Assembly: GCA_964507405.1 (NCBI GenBank)
Contig: CAZDPJ010000014.1
Location: forward strand, 1 to 33,389
From: UMGS75 sp964507405
GTDB taxonomy: Bacteria; Bacillota_I; Bacilli_A; ML615J-28; CAG-313
Length of the DNA: 33,389 bases
Direction: 5' to 3'
Shown here: piece by piece, positions 11,911 to 19,579 of the stretch
Numbering within the stretch: position 1 is the stretch's first letter
Layout of the letters: every line of letters starts with the position of its first letter
Position numbers and translations under genes: made by a program
The notes under the pieces: generated by a model
Seen by the model: the letters and a program-made list of their open reading frames with translations, nothing else
Databases searched by the model: none
Told to the model about the DNA's origin: nothing

Positions 11911-11939
11911 ATTATACCATATAAAAATATATAAAACAA
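11911..11939 (-). promoter_or_regulatory. Promoter of the tetR-family gene
   Basis: -35 TTGTTT (11934-11939), 17-nt spacer, TGG extension and -10 TATAAT (11911-11916) on the minus strand. The operator palindrome follows directly downstream. Confidence 0.75.
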
Positions 11940-12003
11940 ACGTTTAAATCTTTTATTTAAATTATTTTTTTATACTAGACAAATAATGGGATTTAATTAA
12001 AAA

Positions 12004-12043
12004 AGCATAAAAAAAGATATACCAAATTTATGATATATCTTTA
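12004..12043 (-). terminator. Intrinsic terminator of argS
   Basis: A 9-bp stem (12013-12021 with 12034-12042, arms AAAGATATA/TATATCTTT, 12-nt loop) is followed on the minus strand by a T-rich run, 16 bases after the argS stop codon. Confidence 0.7.
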
Positions 12044-12058
12044 TATTATTGATAAAAA

Positions 12059-13720
12059 TTACATCTTTTCAGGCGCACTTACACCTATTAAATTTAAGGC
12101 ATCAATAAGCACAGTTTTAATAGCTGAAATGATTGTTAGCTTTTCAAGAGTTAACGCATCATCATCAGTAATAATTTTTTCATCATTATAATAACTATGT
12201 AATAAATATGCAAGTTCATTAATAAAATGAGTCATTTTATGAACTAATCTTTTTGTCGCAACTTCTTCAATTATACTTGGATATTGTAATAGTAATAAGC
12301 ATATGTCTTTAGTTTTGTTTAAATCAATATGTTTAAATTCAGTTACCGGAGTAAATGTTTTTCCACTAGATTCAAAGTTTTTTAAGACACTACAAATTCT
12401 AGCATGGGCATATTGAGCATAAAAGACTGGATTATCATTTGATTTTTGTTTCATTAAATCAAGATCTAAGTCCATATGAGTACTAAGTGATTTTGCGACA
12501 TAGAAATATCTTAAAGCATCGCTTCCAACCTCATCAACTAAATCACTTAAAGTAATTGCCTTACCACTTCTTTTACTCATTTTTACTTCAACGCCATTTT
12601 CCATTACTCTAACCATTTGAAGAATTTCAATATCAATTAAATTTGCATTACCGCCAACCATAGAAACTGCAGCTTTAAGTCTTTCAATATAACCATGATG
12701 GTCAGCTCCTAAAACATCAATTAAATGTGTATAGCCACGTGATAATTTATTAGCATGATATGCAATATCAGGAAGTAAATAAGTATAACTTCCATCCGTC
12801 TTCACAATTACACGGTCTTTTTCATCATTATAGTTGGTTGTTTTAAGCCATACCGCGCCATCTAAAACATAAGTATTACCATCATTTGTTAATTTATCAA
12901 GTACCTTTTGTACAGCGCCTTCTTTATAAAGGCTTTTTTCACTAAACCATGTATCAAATTCTACATTAAAGTCTTTTAAATCATTTTTTAAATTATTTAA
13001 TAATTTATTAGTACCATATTCTTTAAAGAAATCCATATCAAAATTATCTAGGAATTTATCACCATATTCATCTTTAATACAAGAAGCTACGGTAATAATT
13101 TCTTTACCATGATAATAGTCATCTTTCATTTCAGCAGCACGACCAAATAATTCTTTATATCTTTCATATACACTTAATGCCATATTAGTGATTTGATTTC
13201 CCGCGTCATTTACATAGTGTTCTCTATTTACTCTATAGCCTGCCTTTTTCATGATTCTTGCAAGTGAATCACCATAAGCAGCACCACGGCCATGACCAAC
13301 ATGAAGGTAACCAGTTGGGTTTGCTGAAACATACTCTAAATCAATGTTTTCACCATTACCAATTGTTAAAGAACCGTATTGTTCTTTTTCATTATTAATC
13401 TTAAAAATAATATTATGTAAATAATTTAAATCTAAAAATAAATTAATAAAACCAGGTCCCGCTATTTCCATTTTCGATAAATGCATTGCCTTTAAATTGC
13501 AATTATTAACTATTTCATCCGCAACAACAATCGGAGCCTTTTTAGCAACTCTTGCTAATTTCATTGCGACATTTGTCGCATAATCGCCATGACCTTTATC
13601 TTTAGGAAGTTCAAGGAATATATCATCAACAGATTTAATAATATTTCCATCAACATATCCTAGTTTTACAACCACATTATATATTTCATTTTTGATATCG
13701 AAAAGTAATTTATCTAACAT
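12059..13720 (-). CDS. argS: Arginyl-tRNA synthetase
   Basis: Class Ia aminoacyl-tRNA synthetase that charges tRNA-Arg in the cytoplasm. The order is complete: N-terminal Add-1 domain (DKGHGDYATNVAMKLA), catalytic Rossmann fold with the HIGH-type motif HVGH (about aa 140-143, in SANPTGYLHVGHGRG), the KMSKR loop (about 380), and the C-terminal DALR anticodon-binding domain (DALRYFYVAKS, NPVFYAQYAHAR) ending in LIGVSAPEKM. At 553 aa it has the usual length. The start at 13720 is preferred over the in-frame ATG at 13732, because GGTG lies six bases before it and the upstream ATG would be only about seven bases from the expected transcript start. The gene is monocistronic with its own promoter and terminator. 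Confidence 0.97.
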   Translation of the reverse strand: MLDKLLFDIKNEIYNVVVKLGYVDGNIIKSVDDIFLELPKDKGHGDYATNVAMKLARVAKKAPIVVADEIVNNCNLKAMHLSKMEIAGPGFINLFLDLNYLHNIIFKINNEKEQYGSLTIGNGENIDLEYVSANPTGYLHVGHGRGAAYGDSLARIMKKAGYRVNREHYVNDAGNQITNMALSVYERYKELFGRAAEMKDDYYHGKEIITVASCIKDEYGDKFLDNFDMDFFKEYGTNKLLNNLKNDLKDFNVEFDTWFSEKSLYKEGAVQKVLDKLTNDGNTYVLDGAVWLKTTNYNDEKDRVIVKTDGSYTYLLPDIAYHANKLSRGYTHLIDVLGADHHGYIERLKAAVSMVGGNANLIDIEILQMVRVMENGVEVKMSKRSGKAITLSDLVDEVGSDALRYFYVAKSLSTHMDLDLDLMKQKSNDNPVFYAQYAHARICSVLKNFESSGKTFTPVTEFKHIDLNKTKDICLLLLQYPSIIEEVATKRLVHKMTHFINELAYLLHSYYNDEKIITDDDALTLEKLTIISAIKTVLIDALNLIGVSAPEKM

Positions 13721-13745
13721 TTTATTCACCATTCCTAACCAACAT

Positions 13746-13754
13746 ATTATATCA
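13746..13754 (-). promoter_or_regulatory. Extended -10 promoter of argS
   Basis: Minus-strand TGATATAAT (TATAAT at 13746-13751) lies about 26 bases upstream of the preferred argS start. The -35 region at 17 nt (TATCTT) is weak, as is tolerated by extended -10 promoters. Confidence 0.55.
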
Positions 13755-13792
13755 CATTTTAATAATAAAAGATACTAAATTACTTAAATGTT

Positions 13793-13817
13793 AAAAAGCA
13801 TCTAATAAAAGATGCTT
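13793..13817 (-). terminator. Terminator of the XRE/lipoprotein operon
   Basis: An 8-bp stem (13796-13803 with 13810-13817, arms AAGCATCT/AGATGCTT, 6-nt loop) followed by TTTTT on the minus strand. It overlaps the stop codon at 13816-13818 and marks the end of the operon that starts at 17142. Confidence 0.75.
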
Positions 13818-15078
13818 AATTTATATAAATATATTCATTAATCATTTGATTTAATTTATCAGCAGATAAATTGCCAAGACTTGATTTTTCAACAAAAACA
13901 AAATTAACATCATACATAATCGCATCACACATTCCATAATTTACCTGTAGAGTAATATAAATTTTATCATCATAAATTTTAAAATCATGATATGTAGTAT
14001 ACGAAACCATTGTTGAATAAAAATTATATTTAAAAAATAACACATAATTATTAAATATATTGTTATCTATATAATAGTAATATGGTTGATTGGTGAAATG
14101 GCAGTATATTGATTTAAATGTATCTAAATCATCGATAAAAAATCCATTTTTTATTTTCTCATATTCATCATAATTCGAATCATCAAAGTAATGTTCGATT
14201 ATTATTGTATGATATCTCATTTGATAATAATCAAGTACACTATTATTATGTAACTTTGATATATATTTTATTTCACTATCATTTAATATCCTATTTTCAT
14301 ATGCATATTCTAAATCATATAAATTATCTTTATAATAAACAACTAAGTTATGGCTAGAATAATTATAAAAATTATAATTTCCTATTTTTTTAATTAAAAC
14401 ATTTGCTTCTATATCTTTATTAGATACAAAATATAGAATGTAACAATTATTATTTTTCATGTAATATTTATGAATATAGGCATAATCACCATCTAATATA
14501 TCAGTATATCCAGTTATATTATAATAATATTTCTTTAATACTTCTTCTTGTAAATTGTAATCCATATAATAATTACTAATATATTTTTTTACAAAGCCAT
14601 CATAAATAAATGAAATATTCATATCTTTATTTTGAATTTTTAAAATAAAAGATTTTACTTTTTCATTATTAAATATTTCTTCATTATATGAATTCGTTAA
14701 AAACTCATTATTCACATAAACAGAGACCCCATTTAACATTTCACTTTTTAAATAAATAGTTATTAATTCACCAGGATACACTAAGTCAGTTGGATATTTA
14801 AATAAATAATCATAATTATCAAATGATAAAGAATGTTCTTGAAAAAGAGAATAAGTTGTTTTTAATGAAAGAGGATCTCTAAAATACACTCTAGATATTT
14901 TTTCTACAACATCTTTATCTATTTCAAACATAAAGTAATATGTATTAATAATCGATGATTCTTGTTTAGATAAATTAAATAAAGTATCTAAATACATAAT
15001 ATTCGATTTTCTATCAATAAATACTCCAGTTTCCAAGAAAATAAAACTTGGATCATATGTATAATAATAAATAGGCAT
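13816..15078 (-). CDS. Hypothetical protein, C-terminal part of a frame-broken lipoprotein
   Basis: A 420-residue frame with no family I recognise. It is rich in Tyr, Asn and Ile, lacks a signal peptide and has predicted beta character, like the extracytoplasmic domains of its neighbours. No ribosome site precedes the ATG at 15078 (upstream sequence AAGCTTAATAATT), which speaks against independent translation. Removing one copy of the 8-bp tandem repeat at 15123-15138 fuses this frame to the upstream 86-residue lipoprotein start, giving KSASIAYLTANFYLTKS followed by LIIMPIYYY with no stop and a product of about 516 aa. I therefore read it as the distal part of a disrupted, or switchable, lipoprotein gene. 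Confidence 0.7.
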   Translation of the reverse strand: MPIYYYTYDPSFIFLETGVFIDRKSNIMYLDTLFNLSKQESSIINTYYFMFEIDKDVVEKISRVYFRDPLSLKTTYSLFQEHSLSFDNYDYLFKYPTDLVYPGELITIYLKSEMLNGVSVYVNNEFLTNSYNEEIFNNEKVKSFILKIQNKDMNISFIYDGFVKKYISNYYMDYNLQEEVLKKYYYNITGYTDILDGDYAYIHKYYMKNNNCYILYFVSNKDIEANVLIKKIGNYNFYNYSSHNLVVYYKDNLYDLEYAYENRILNDSEIKYISKLHNNSVLDYYQMRYHTIIIEHYFDDSNYDEYEKIKNGFFIDDLDTFKSIYCHFTNQPYYYYIDNNIFNNYVLFFKYNFYSTMVSYTTYHDFKIYDDKIYITLQVNYGMCDAIMYDVNFVFVEKSSLGNLSADKLNQMINEYIYIN

Positions 15079-15113
15079 AATTATTAAGCTTTTTGTAAGA
15101 TAAAAATTAGCTG

Positions 15114-15374
15114 TTAAATAGGCAATACTTCAATACTTGCACTTTTAATTTCTTTTGATAAATCATCATTTGTATAAGTTTGGTTATCAAGTATTTTATA
15201 AATAGATTTTAATTCATCATTACTAAATGAAACAACATTATTATTAACATACGAATCTGTATATATTGCTTCACTAAATTTAAAGTTACCTTTTGTTTCA
15301 TTATTTCTTAATGTACAACTACTAATTAGAAATAAAAAACAAATAAAAATTAAACCATTTATTTTATTTTTCAT
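15114..15374 (-). CDS. Lipoprotein N-terminal fragment (frameshifted)
   Basis: Encodes 86 aa: a lipoprotein signal peptide with the lipobox LISSC (about aa 16-20), then a polar segment that ends abruptly at SIEVLPI. The start at 15374 follows AAGGAGATT, located 9 bases after the preceding lipoprotein gene. The frame stops at 15114 just after a perfect tandem duplication of AAGTATTG; with a single copy, the frame would continue into the 420-residue frame downstream. As it stands, only a short lipopeptide would be made and exported. Confidence 0.75.
   Translation of the reverse strand: MKNKINGLIFICFLFLISSCTLRNNETKGNFKFSEAIYTDSYVNNNVVSFSNDELKSIYKILDNQTYTNDDLSKEIKSASIEVLPI
15123..15138 (-). repeat. 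8-bp tandem duplication that breaks the lipoprotein frame
   Basis: Two perfect copies of AAGTATTG (minus strand) lie head to tail, inside GC-[x2]-CC. Eight bases are not a multiple of three, so the duplication shifts the frame. Deleting one copy makes 13816-15374 one open frame of 517 codons including the stop. Confidence 0.85.
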
Positions 15375-15383
15375 ATAATCTCC

Positions 15384-16472
15384 TTATATTCCAAGTTCAT
15401 TATTTAATTCGTTATATAAAGCATCATCTTTGATAAAACCATCAACTGAAACTTCATCTTTAACTAACTCTAGTGATTTAATAATAGATAAACTAATTAT
15501 AACATTAATATTTTTATAATAATCAGCTAATACTTTAGCATCATTAATATCTAATTTCATAGCAGTTACTAATTCATCCTTTGATTTTAACCTATTAGTT
15601 CCCATTAATAAAACGAATTCCCACATATCATTAGTTTTCCAAGCATAGAGTTCTAACCCTTTAAAATAAACTTTCGTATTATTTTTTTCAATAAACTCAT
15701 CATACTTTGTTTCATCATTACATATTTTTACGATTTTTAGATTATTACTAAGGAATAAAAATGAAGTATCCCCTACATATTTATAGATATTATTACTAAC
15801 CTTAATAATACTTGCGGAATCTAAGCATAAATCACTACTTTTACTAGGTAATGGTTTTATAACATATCCATACATTAATTGATCTAAATTATCATTATTT
15901 TTTTCATATAACATAATATGAATATCATTATCTTTAGTAATAAAAAATGAAATTAGTTGATAAGTATTCATATAATATAAATGATATACTTTAGTATAAT
16001 TACTATAAATTATATTATTATTATAATTAAATAAATTATCATAGCTAATATAATTACTGTTAAACTCTTGAACTTTAAAAGAATAGTGATAATCAATTGA
16101 ATCACCATCAAGACGATCAAGTACCATTCCTTCAACAAACTCATTATAACTATCTAAATTAATATTACTATTAAATGGTAAATATAAAGACCTTTCAACA
16201 TAAAAATCATTATTAAATAATATTATTAAGTCAGATGGAATAAAAAATTTAATATCATTAAACTCACCTAATGAATCAGAAGTTTTAAAATCTAATGCCT
16301 TTTTTAATTTATTGAAAGATAATATATGTTGAAATTCAGAATTAATAGAAGCAACCTCTTTAATTTCATCATCAACAGGAATATTTTCATTTTTTTTATT
16401 GCTTTTACTATCACATGAAACGATAAAAAAACAAGATATAATTATAATTAAAAACTTAAATATTTTCTTCAT
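15384..16472 (-). CDS. Hypothetical lipoprotein
   Basis: A 362-residue protein of unknown function. The N-terminus (MKKIFKFLIIIISCFFIVSC) is a lipoprotein signal peptide with the lipobox IVSC, so the mature protein should be anchored to the outer face of the membrane at Cys20, followed by an Asn/Ser/Lys linker. The rest is soluble and rich in Asn, Tyr and Asp, with no catalytic motif I recognise. An AAAAGGAGAA ribosome site sits directly upstream, 14 bases after the preceding frame, and the next lipoprotein fragment starts 9 bases downstream. It therefore belongs to the operon led by the XRE regulator and may be its regulated surface product. Confidence 0.85.
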   Translation of the reverse strand: MKKIFKFLIIIISCFFIVSCDSKSNKKNENIPVDDEIKEVASINSEFQHILSFNKLKKALDFKTSDSLGEFNDIKFFIPSDLIILFNNDFYVERSLYLPFNSNINLDSYNEFVEGMVLDRLDGDSIDYHYSFKVQEFNSNYISYDNLFNYNNNIIYSNYTKVYHLYYMNTYQLISFFITKDNDIHIMLYEKNNDNLDQLMYGYVIKPLPSKSSDLCLDSASIIKVSNNIYKYVGDTSFLFLSNNLKIVKICNDETKYDEFIEKNNTKVYFKGLELYAWKTNDMWEFVLLMGTNRLKSKDELVTAMKLDINDAKVLADYYKNINVIISLSIIKSLELVKDEVSVDGFIKDDALYNELNNELGI

Positions 16473-16486
16473 TTTAATTCTCCTTT

Positions 16487-16852
16487 TTAATAATTTATAA
16501 CAATTAACCTTTTATTTACTATTTGTAAGCAGTATAATCGATAATTATCATTTTCTTTCTTTAAATAAAAATAATCACATGTATCTAAATAATTTAAAGC
16601 ATTTAATGGAATTGTACTAATTTCTTCATTAGTTAATTTTAATTTAAACTTATTACTTATTTTAGTAAAATCATTTTCAAGAACAAAGTAATACATACTA
16701 TCTGGATAATTATCATTATAAAGAACCCAACTTGTTAAATCATTATATTCAAATAATTTAACATTTGAAAAAGTCATATTTAAGTCTTGTTCACAAGTTT
16801 TTAAGTATTTATCTTCATCACTTAGTGTTTTTAAGTTATTTGATAAAGACAA
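16487..16852 (-). CDS. Probable extracellular domain of the XRE regulator, frameshifted
   Basis: A 121-residue frame that opens at a TTG (16852) with no ribosome site and overlaps the end of the XRE frame by 22 bases. It has no signal peptide. One extra T in the TTTTT run (plus-strand A run 16851-16855) would join it to the XRE protein right after the membrane helix: IEIFSF, then LSLSNNLKTLS. The joined frame 16487-17142 would be 219 codons including the stop. The natural reading is a membrane-tethered regulator whose outside sensory domain is this segment. It is either a recent frameshift, a sequence error in a homopolymer, or a slippage site. No known domain is recognised. Confidence 0.6.
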   Translation of the reverse strand: MSLSNNLKTLSDEDKYLKTCEQDLNMTFSNVKLFEYNDLTSWVLYNDNYPDSMYYFVLENDFTKISNKFKLKLTNEEISTIPLNALNYLDTCDYFYLKKENDNYRLYCLQIVNKRLIVINY

Positions 16853-17142
16853 AAAGAAAATATTTCTATGATGAGTAAGAAAAGTAAAATAATAAAAATA
16901 ATAATTCTTTTATTATTTCTTTTTACCATTTTCTTACCCATTAATTCATCAACTGTAACACCAAGCATAATAGAAAGTTTAGGATACATACTGATATCAG
17001 GAAGACTTAAATTATTTTCCCATCTACTTACTGCTTGTTTAGAAACAAAAAGCATCTTTGCAAGATCAGATTGAGTTAAATTGTTAATCTTACGATATTT
17101 TTTAATTAATTCTGAAATTTTTCTTGTTTCATTATTACTCAC
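16831..17142 (-). CDS. XRE-family transcriptional regulator with C-terminal membrane helix
   Basis: A cytoplasmic DNA-binding domain (about aa 8-70: ISELIKKYRKINNLTQSDLA, VSKQAVSRWE) of the Cro/CI type, followed by a basic stretch (VKRNNKR) and one strongly hydrophobic helix (IIIFIILLFLLIIEIFSF, about aa 80-97). Such membrane-tethered XRE proteins usually carry an outside domain; here that domain sits in the next frame. The start is GTG at 17142, chosen because GGAGGT lies six bases upstream. The gene leads an operon with the two lipoprotein genes and has its own promoter. The target is unknown; control of its own operon is an inference. Confidence 0.85.
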   Translation of the reverse strand: MSNNETRKISELIKKYRKINNLTQSDLAKMLFVSKQAVSRWENNLSLPDISMYPKLSIMLGVTVDELMGKKMVKRNNKRIIIFIILLFLLIIEIFSFCLYQIT

Positions 17143-17166
17143 AATTTACCTCCACCTTTCACAAAT

Positions 17167-17195
17167 ATTATATTATAAGTTATTAAATAATGCAA
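17167..17195 (-). promoter_or_regulatory. Promoter of the XRE/lipoprotein operon
   Basis: -35 TTGCAT (17190-17195), 17-nt spacer, -10 TATAAT (17167-17172) on the minus strand, about 25 bases upstream of the GTG start. A second overlapping TATAAT lies at 17172-17177. Confidence 0.65.
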
Positions 17196-17261
17196 GAATT
17201 TCTTAGTCAATAGTTAATTGACTCTTTTTTATTATAACATTTTTTATTTTATTTTTCTATT

Positions 17262-17300
17262 AAAATAAAAAGTGAATCTACTAAATAAGTAAATCCACTT
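17262..17300 (-). terminator. Terminator of the metK-GH4-kinase operon
   Basis: An 11-bp stem with two G-U pairs (17270-17280 with 17290-17300), 9-nt loop, followed by TTTTTATTTT on the minus strand, six bases after the kinase stop codon. Confidence 0.7.
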
Positions 17301-17305
17301 CAATT

Positions 17306-18295
17306 TTATAATGATGATTCGTATTTATTAATACTTTCACACATTTTATCTTTTAACTCTAAACTTGGCATTTTACCATTTGCAAGTTCATATGCGTAAA
17401 TAATCGCACCAAGAACAGGAGGTTCCTTCATAATAATATATTTACACTTTCTATTAGTTAATTTTTCAACTATTTCCATGAACTTTTTATGCATTTTATC
17501 ACTTGTAGTTTTAGCCCAAACTGAGCCTGCTTGAACAACATAGATAGTATCTTTGAATGATAATTCATTAATTACCCCAGCAATTGACCTTGCCATATTA
17601 TATCCAGCAGTTTCTAAAATATCAATTGCGACTAAGTCATTTTCATTTGCTCTATTACAAAGGGCTTTGATTAAAAAGGTTGAATCTATTTTCTTTAATA
17701 GCACCGCATCAGCAAGTTCATATTTAGATGTAATTCCATACATTTTAAATACATCATTAACTAAGGCTGTATCTCTACCACATCTAAAGCAGTTATTAAA
17801 ACAAGCTTGTATTGTTCTTCTGGCAAGAAAAGAACCACCTGCTTCATCTCCTGCTAAATATCCAATACCACCGACTTGAAAATATTTACCATTTTCATCA
17901 ATACCAACATTAACAGTACCTGTTCCATTAATAGAACAAACACCAACCCCAGTTGGAGATGCGGCTTTAATACCTAAGAAACCATCATTTAAAACGATAT
18001 AATTCTTTAATCCAATTTTTTCAACAACTTCTTCTAATGCTTTTTTTTGATATGGTACATCAACACCAGCTAATCCAAAGCAACTAGAGACAATATCTTC
18101 TAATTTAATATGATTACGATTTACTAATTCTAAGATGTTTTTATTCATTTCACGGTATGCGCCATCAAAGCCCATTCCTTTTGCTTCATGACTACAGGTT
18201 CCACTTCTAAGTCCATCAATAAAATTACCATCGATATCATACAATAAATAATCTGTTTTAGTGTTACCACCATCAACACCTAATAAATACTTCAT
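17306..18295 (-). CDS. BadF/BadG/BcrA-type sugar kinase (N-acetylglucosamine kinase-like)
   Basis: ATP-dependent kinase of the ASKHA fold, 329 aa, usual length. Visible motifs: phosphate-1 loop GVDGGNTKTDY (aa 6-16), LNDG at 102-105, phosphate-2 loop NGTGTV (123-128), and GDEAGGSFLARR (149-160). Family members phosphorylate N-acetylglucosamine or related amino sugars. It starts two bases after the stop of the GH4 phosphoglycosidase, whose reaction releases one unphosphorylated sugar; this kinase would return that sugar to the phosphorylated pool. The substrate is an inference; glucosamine or MurNAc are alternatives. Confidence 0.85.
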   Translation of the reverse strand: MKYLLGVDGGNTKTDYLLYDIDGNFIDGLRSGTCSHEAKGMGFDGAYREMNKNILELVNRNHIKLEDIVSSCFGLAGVDVPYQKKALEEVVEKIGLKNYIVLNDGFLGIKAASPTGVGVCSINGTGTVNVGIDENGKYFQVGGIGYLAGDEAGGSFLARRTIQACFNNCFRCGRDTALVNDVFKMYGITSKYELADAVLLKKIDSTFLIKALCNRANENDLVAIDILETAGYNMARSIAGVINELSFKDTIYVVQAGSVWAKTTSDKMHKKFMEIVEKLTNRKCKYIIMKEPPVLGAIIYAYELANGKMPSLELKDKMCESINKYESSL

Positions 18296-18297
18296 CT

Positions 18298-19578
18298 TTA
18301 TTTATTTTCCTTGTTAAATTGTGGTAAATATTCTTTATGAGCTTCAAATAATTCATCAAAACATGCTTCAGCAGTTTTTAAATCACCAACAAGTGGATTC
18401 ATAACAAGAGCACGTAATGCTTCATTACGATCACCATTAATAGCAGCTTTTACCGCATGTTTTTCATAAGCTTTAACTTGTTTAATATATTCTTTAATAT
18501 GGTCATTATCAATATGAGCAGAAATTGGAGTTGCACCATTCTTACCGATGTATGCTCTTATTTCAACCGCATCATTATCATCTAAGAAATCAAGAGCACC
18601 TTTATTTAAGATATTAACGACTTGAATATCATTACGGTCATTATAGATAGAATCAACAAGTGAAATTGCAACTTCACTATAACGTGCACCACCACGTTTA
18701 GATAGTTGTTCTGGTTTAGTATGTAAAGCACTATTTTGATATATTTCAAGTAATTGTTCTTCAAGTTCCATACATACTTCCCCTCTTGTTTTAGGTGAAG
18801 CTTTTAATTTTTCAAGTTTACTATCTTTAAAATAATAATATTCTAAATAACAAGTTGGAATAGCCCCGATTGCGGCTATTTCTTCAGGAGTAAAACCACT
18901 TGCAGGAATGTTTTTCATTGCTTCTGTATTTACACCTTGAGAGATAGCATCTTGTAAATAATCTTTACCATTATCAACAATTTTAGTAACATAAGCAAAA
19001 TGGTTTAAACCAATATATTCAACATCAGCATTAGGTAAATTTAATTTCTTTTTAATACTATCAATTGTATTAATTGGAACATTACATAGGCCCATCATTT
19101 TAATGTTTGTATAATTTAATAATGCTTCTGCTATCATACCAGATGGATTAGAGAAATTAATTAACCATGCATCAGGACAATATTGTTCCATTAATTTAAC
19201 AATATTTAACATTGCGGGGATTGTTCTTAAACCTTTAAACATACCACCAATACCACAAGTTTCTTGTCCAATTAAATTATATTTAAGTGGAATTTTTTCA
19301 TCTTTAACACGAGCAGGAAGTTTACCAACTCTAATTTGTGCAAGAACAAACTCAGCTCCTTTTAATGCTTCTTCATAACTCATAGTTAGCACTACTTTAC
19401 AAGGAAGATTAGCAGCTTCAATCATTCTTGTACATAATCCACCAACAATATTTAATTTTCTTTCATCAATATCCATTAAATATAATTCAGTAACAGGTAG
19501 ACTATCTTTTTTATTAATTAACCCTTCAATTAACTCAGGAGTATAAGTACTTCCTGAACCAATAATACAAATTTTCAT
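18298..19578 (-). CDS. Glycoside hydrolase family 4, 6-phospho-beta-glucosidase-like
   Basis: Cytoplasmic NAD+- and Mn2+-dependent phosphoglycosidase, 426 aa, that cleaves 6-phospho-beta-glycosides delivered by PTS import. The N-terminal Rossmann loop GSGSTYTPE (aa 7-15) binds NAD+. NFSNPSG (141-147), GLCNVP (163-168, metal-ligand Cys165) and GLNHF (190-194, His193) form the active site. The CNVP signature is that of the 6-phospho-beta-glucosidase branch, which also includes the chitobiose-phosphate enzyme ChbF. The start has an AAGGAGA site inside the end of metK, one base away, so translation is coupled. With the adjoining GlcNAc-kinase-like gene, chitobiose-6-phosphate is a plausible substrate. 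No PTS transporter lies in this window. Confidence 0.9.
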   Translation of the reverse strand: MKICIIGSGSTYTPELIEGLINKKDSLPVTELYLMDIDERKLNIVGGLCTRMIEAANLPCKVVLTMSYEEALKGAEFVLAQIRVGKLPARVKDEKIPLKYNLIGQETCGIGGMFKGLRTIPAMLNIVKLMEQYCPDAWLINFSNPSGMIAEALLNYTNIKMMGLCNVPINTIDSIKKKLNLPNADVEYIGLNHFAYVTKIVDNGKDYLQDAISQGVNTEAMKNIPASGFTPEEIAAIGAIPTCYLEYYYFKDSKLEKLKASPKTRGEVCMELEEQLLEIYQNSALHTKPEQLSKRGGARYSEVAISLVDSIYNDRNDIQVVNILNKGALDFLDDNDAVEIRAYIGKNGATPISAHIDNDHIKEYIKQVKAYEKHAVKAAINGDRNEALRALVMNPLVGDLKTAEACFDELFEAHKEYLPQFNKENK

Positions 19579-19579
19579 A

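Noticed and set aside
17205..17229. Hairpin AGTCAAT/ATTGACT followed by a T run on the plus strand
   Set aside because: No plus-strand gene ends there and on the minus strand it has no T tail; it might limit antisense transcription but cannot be assigned.
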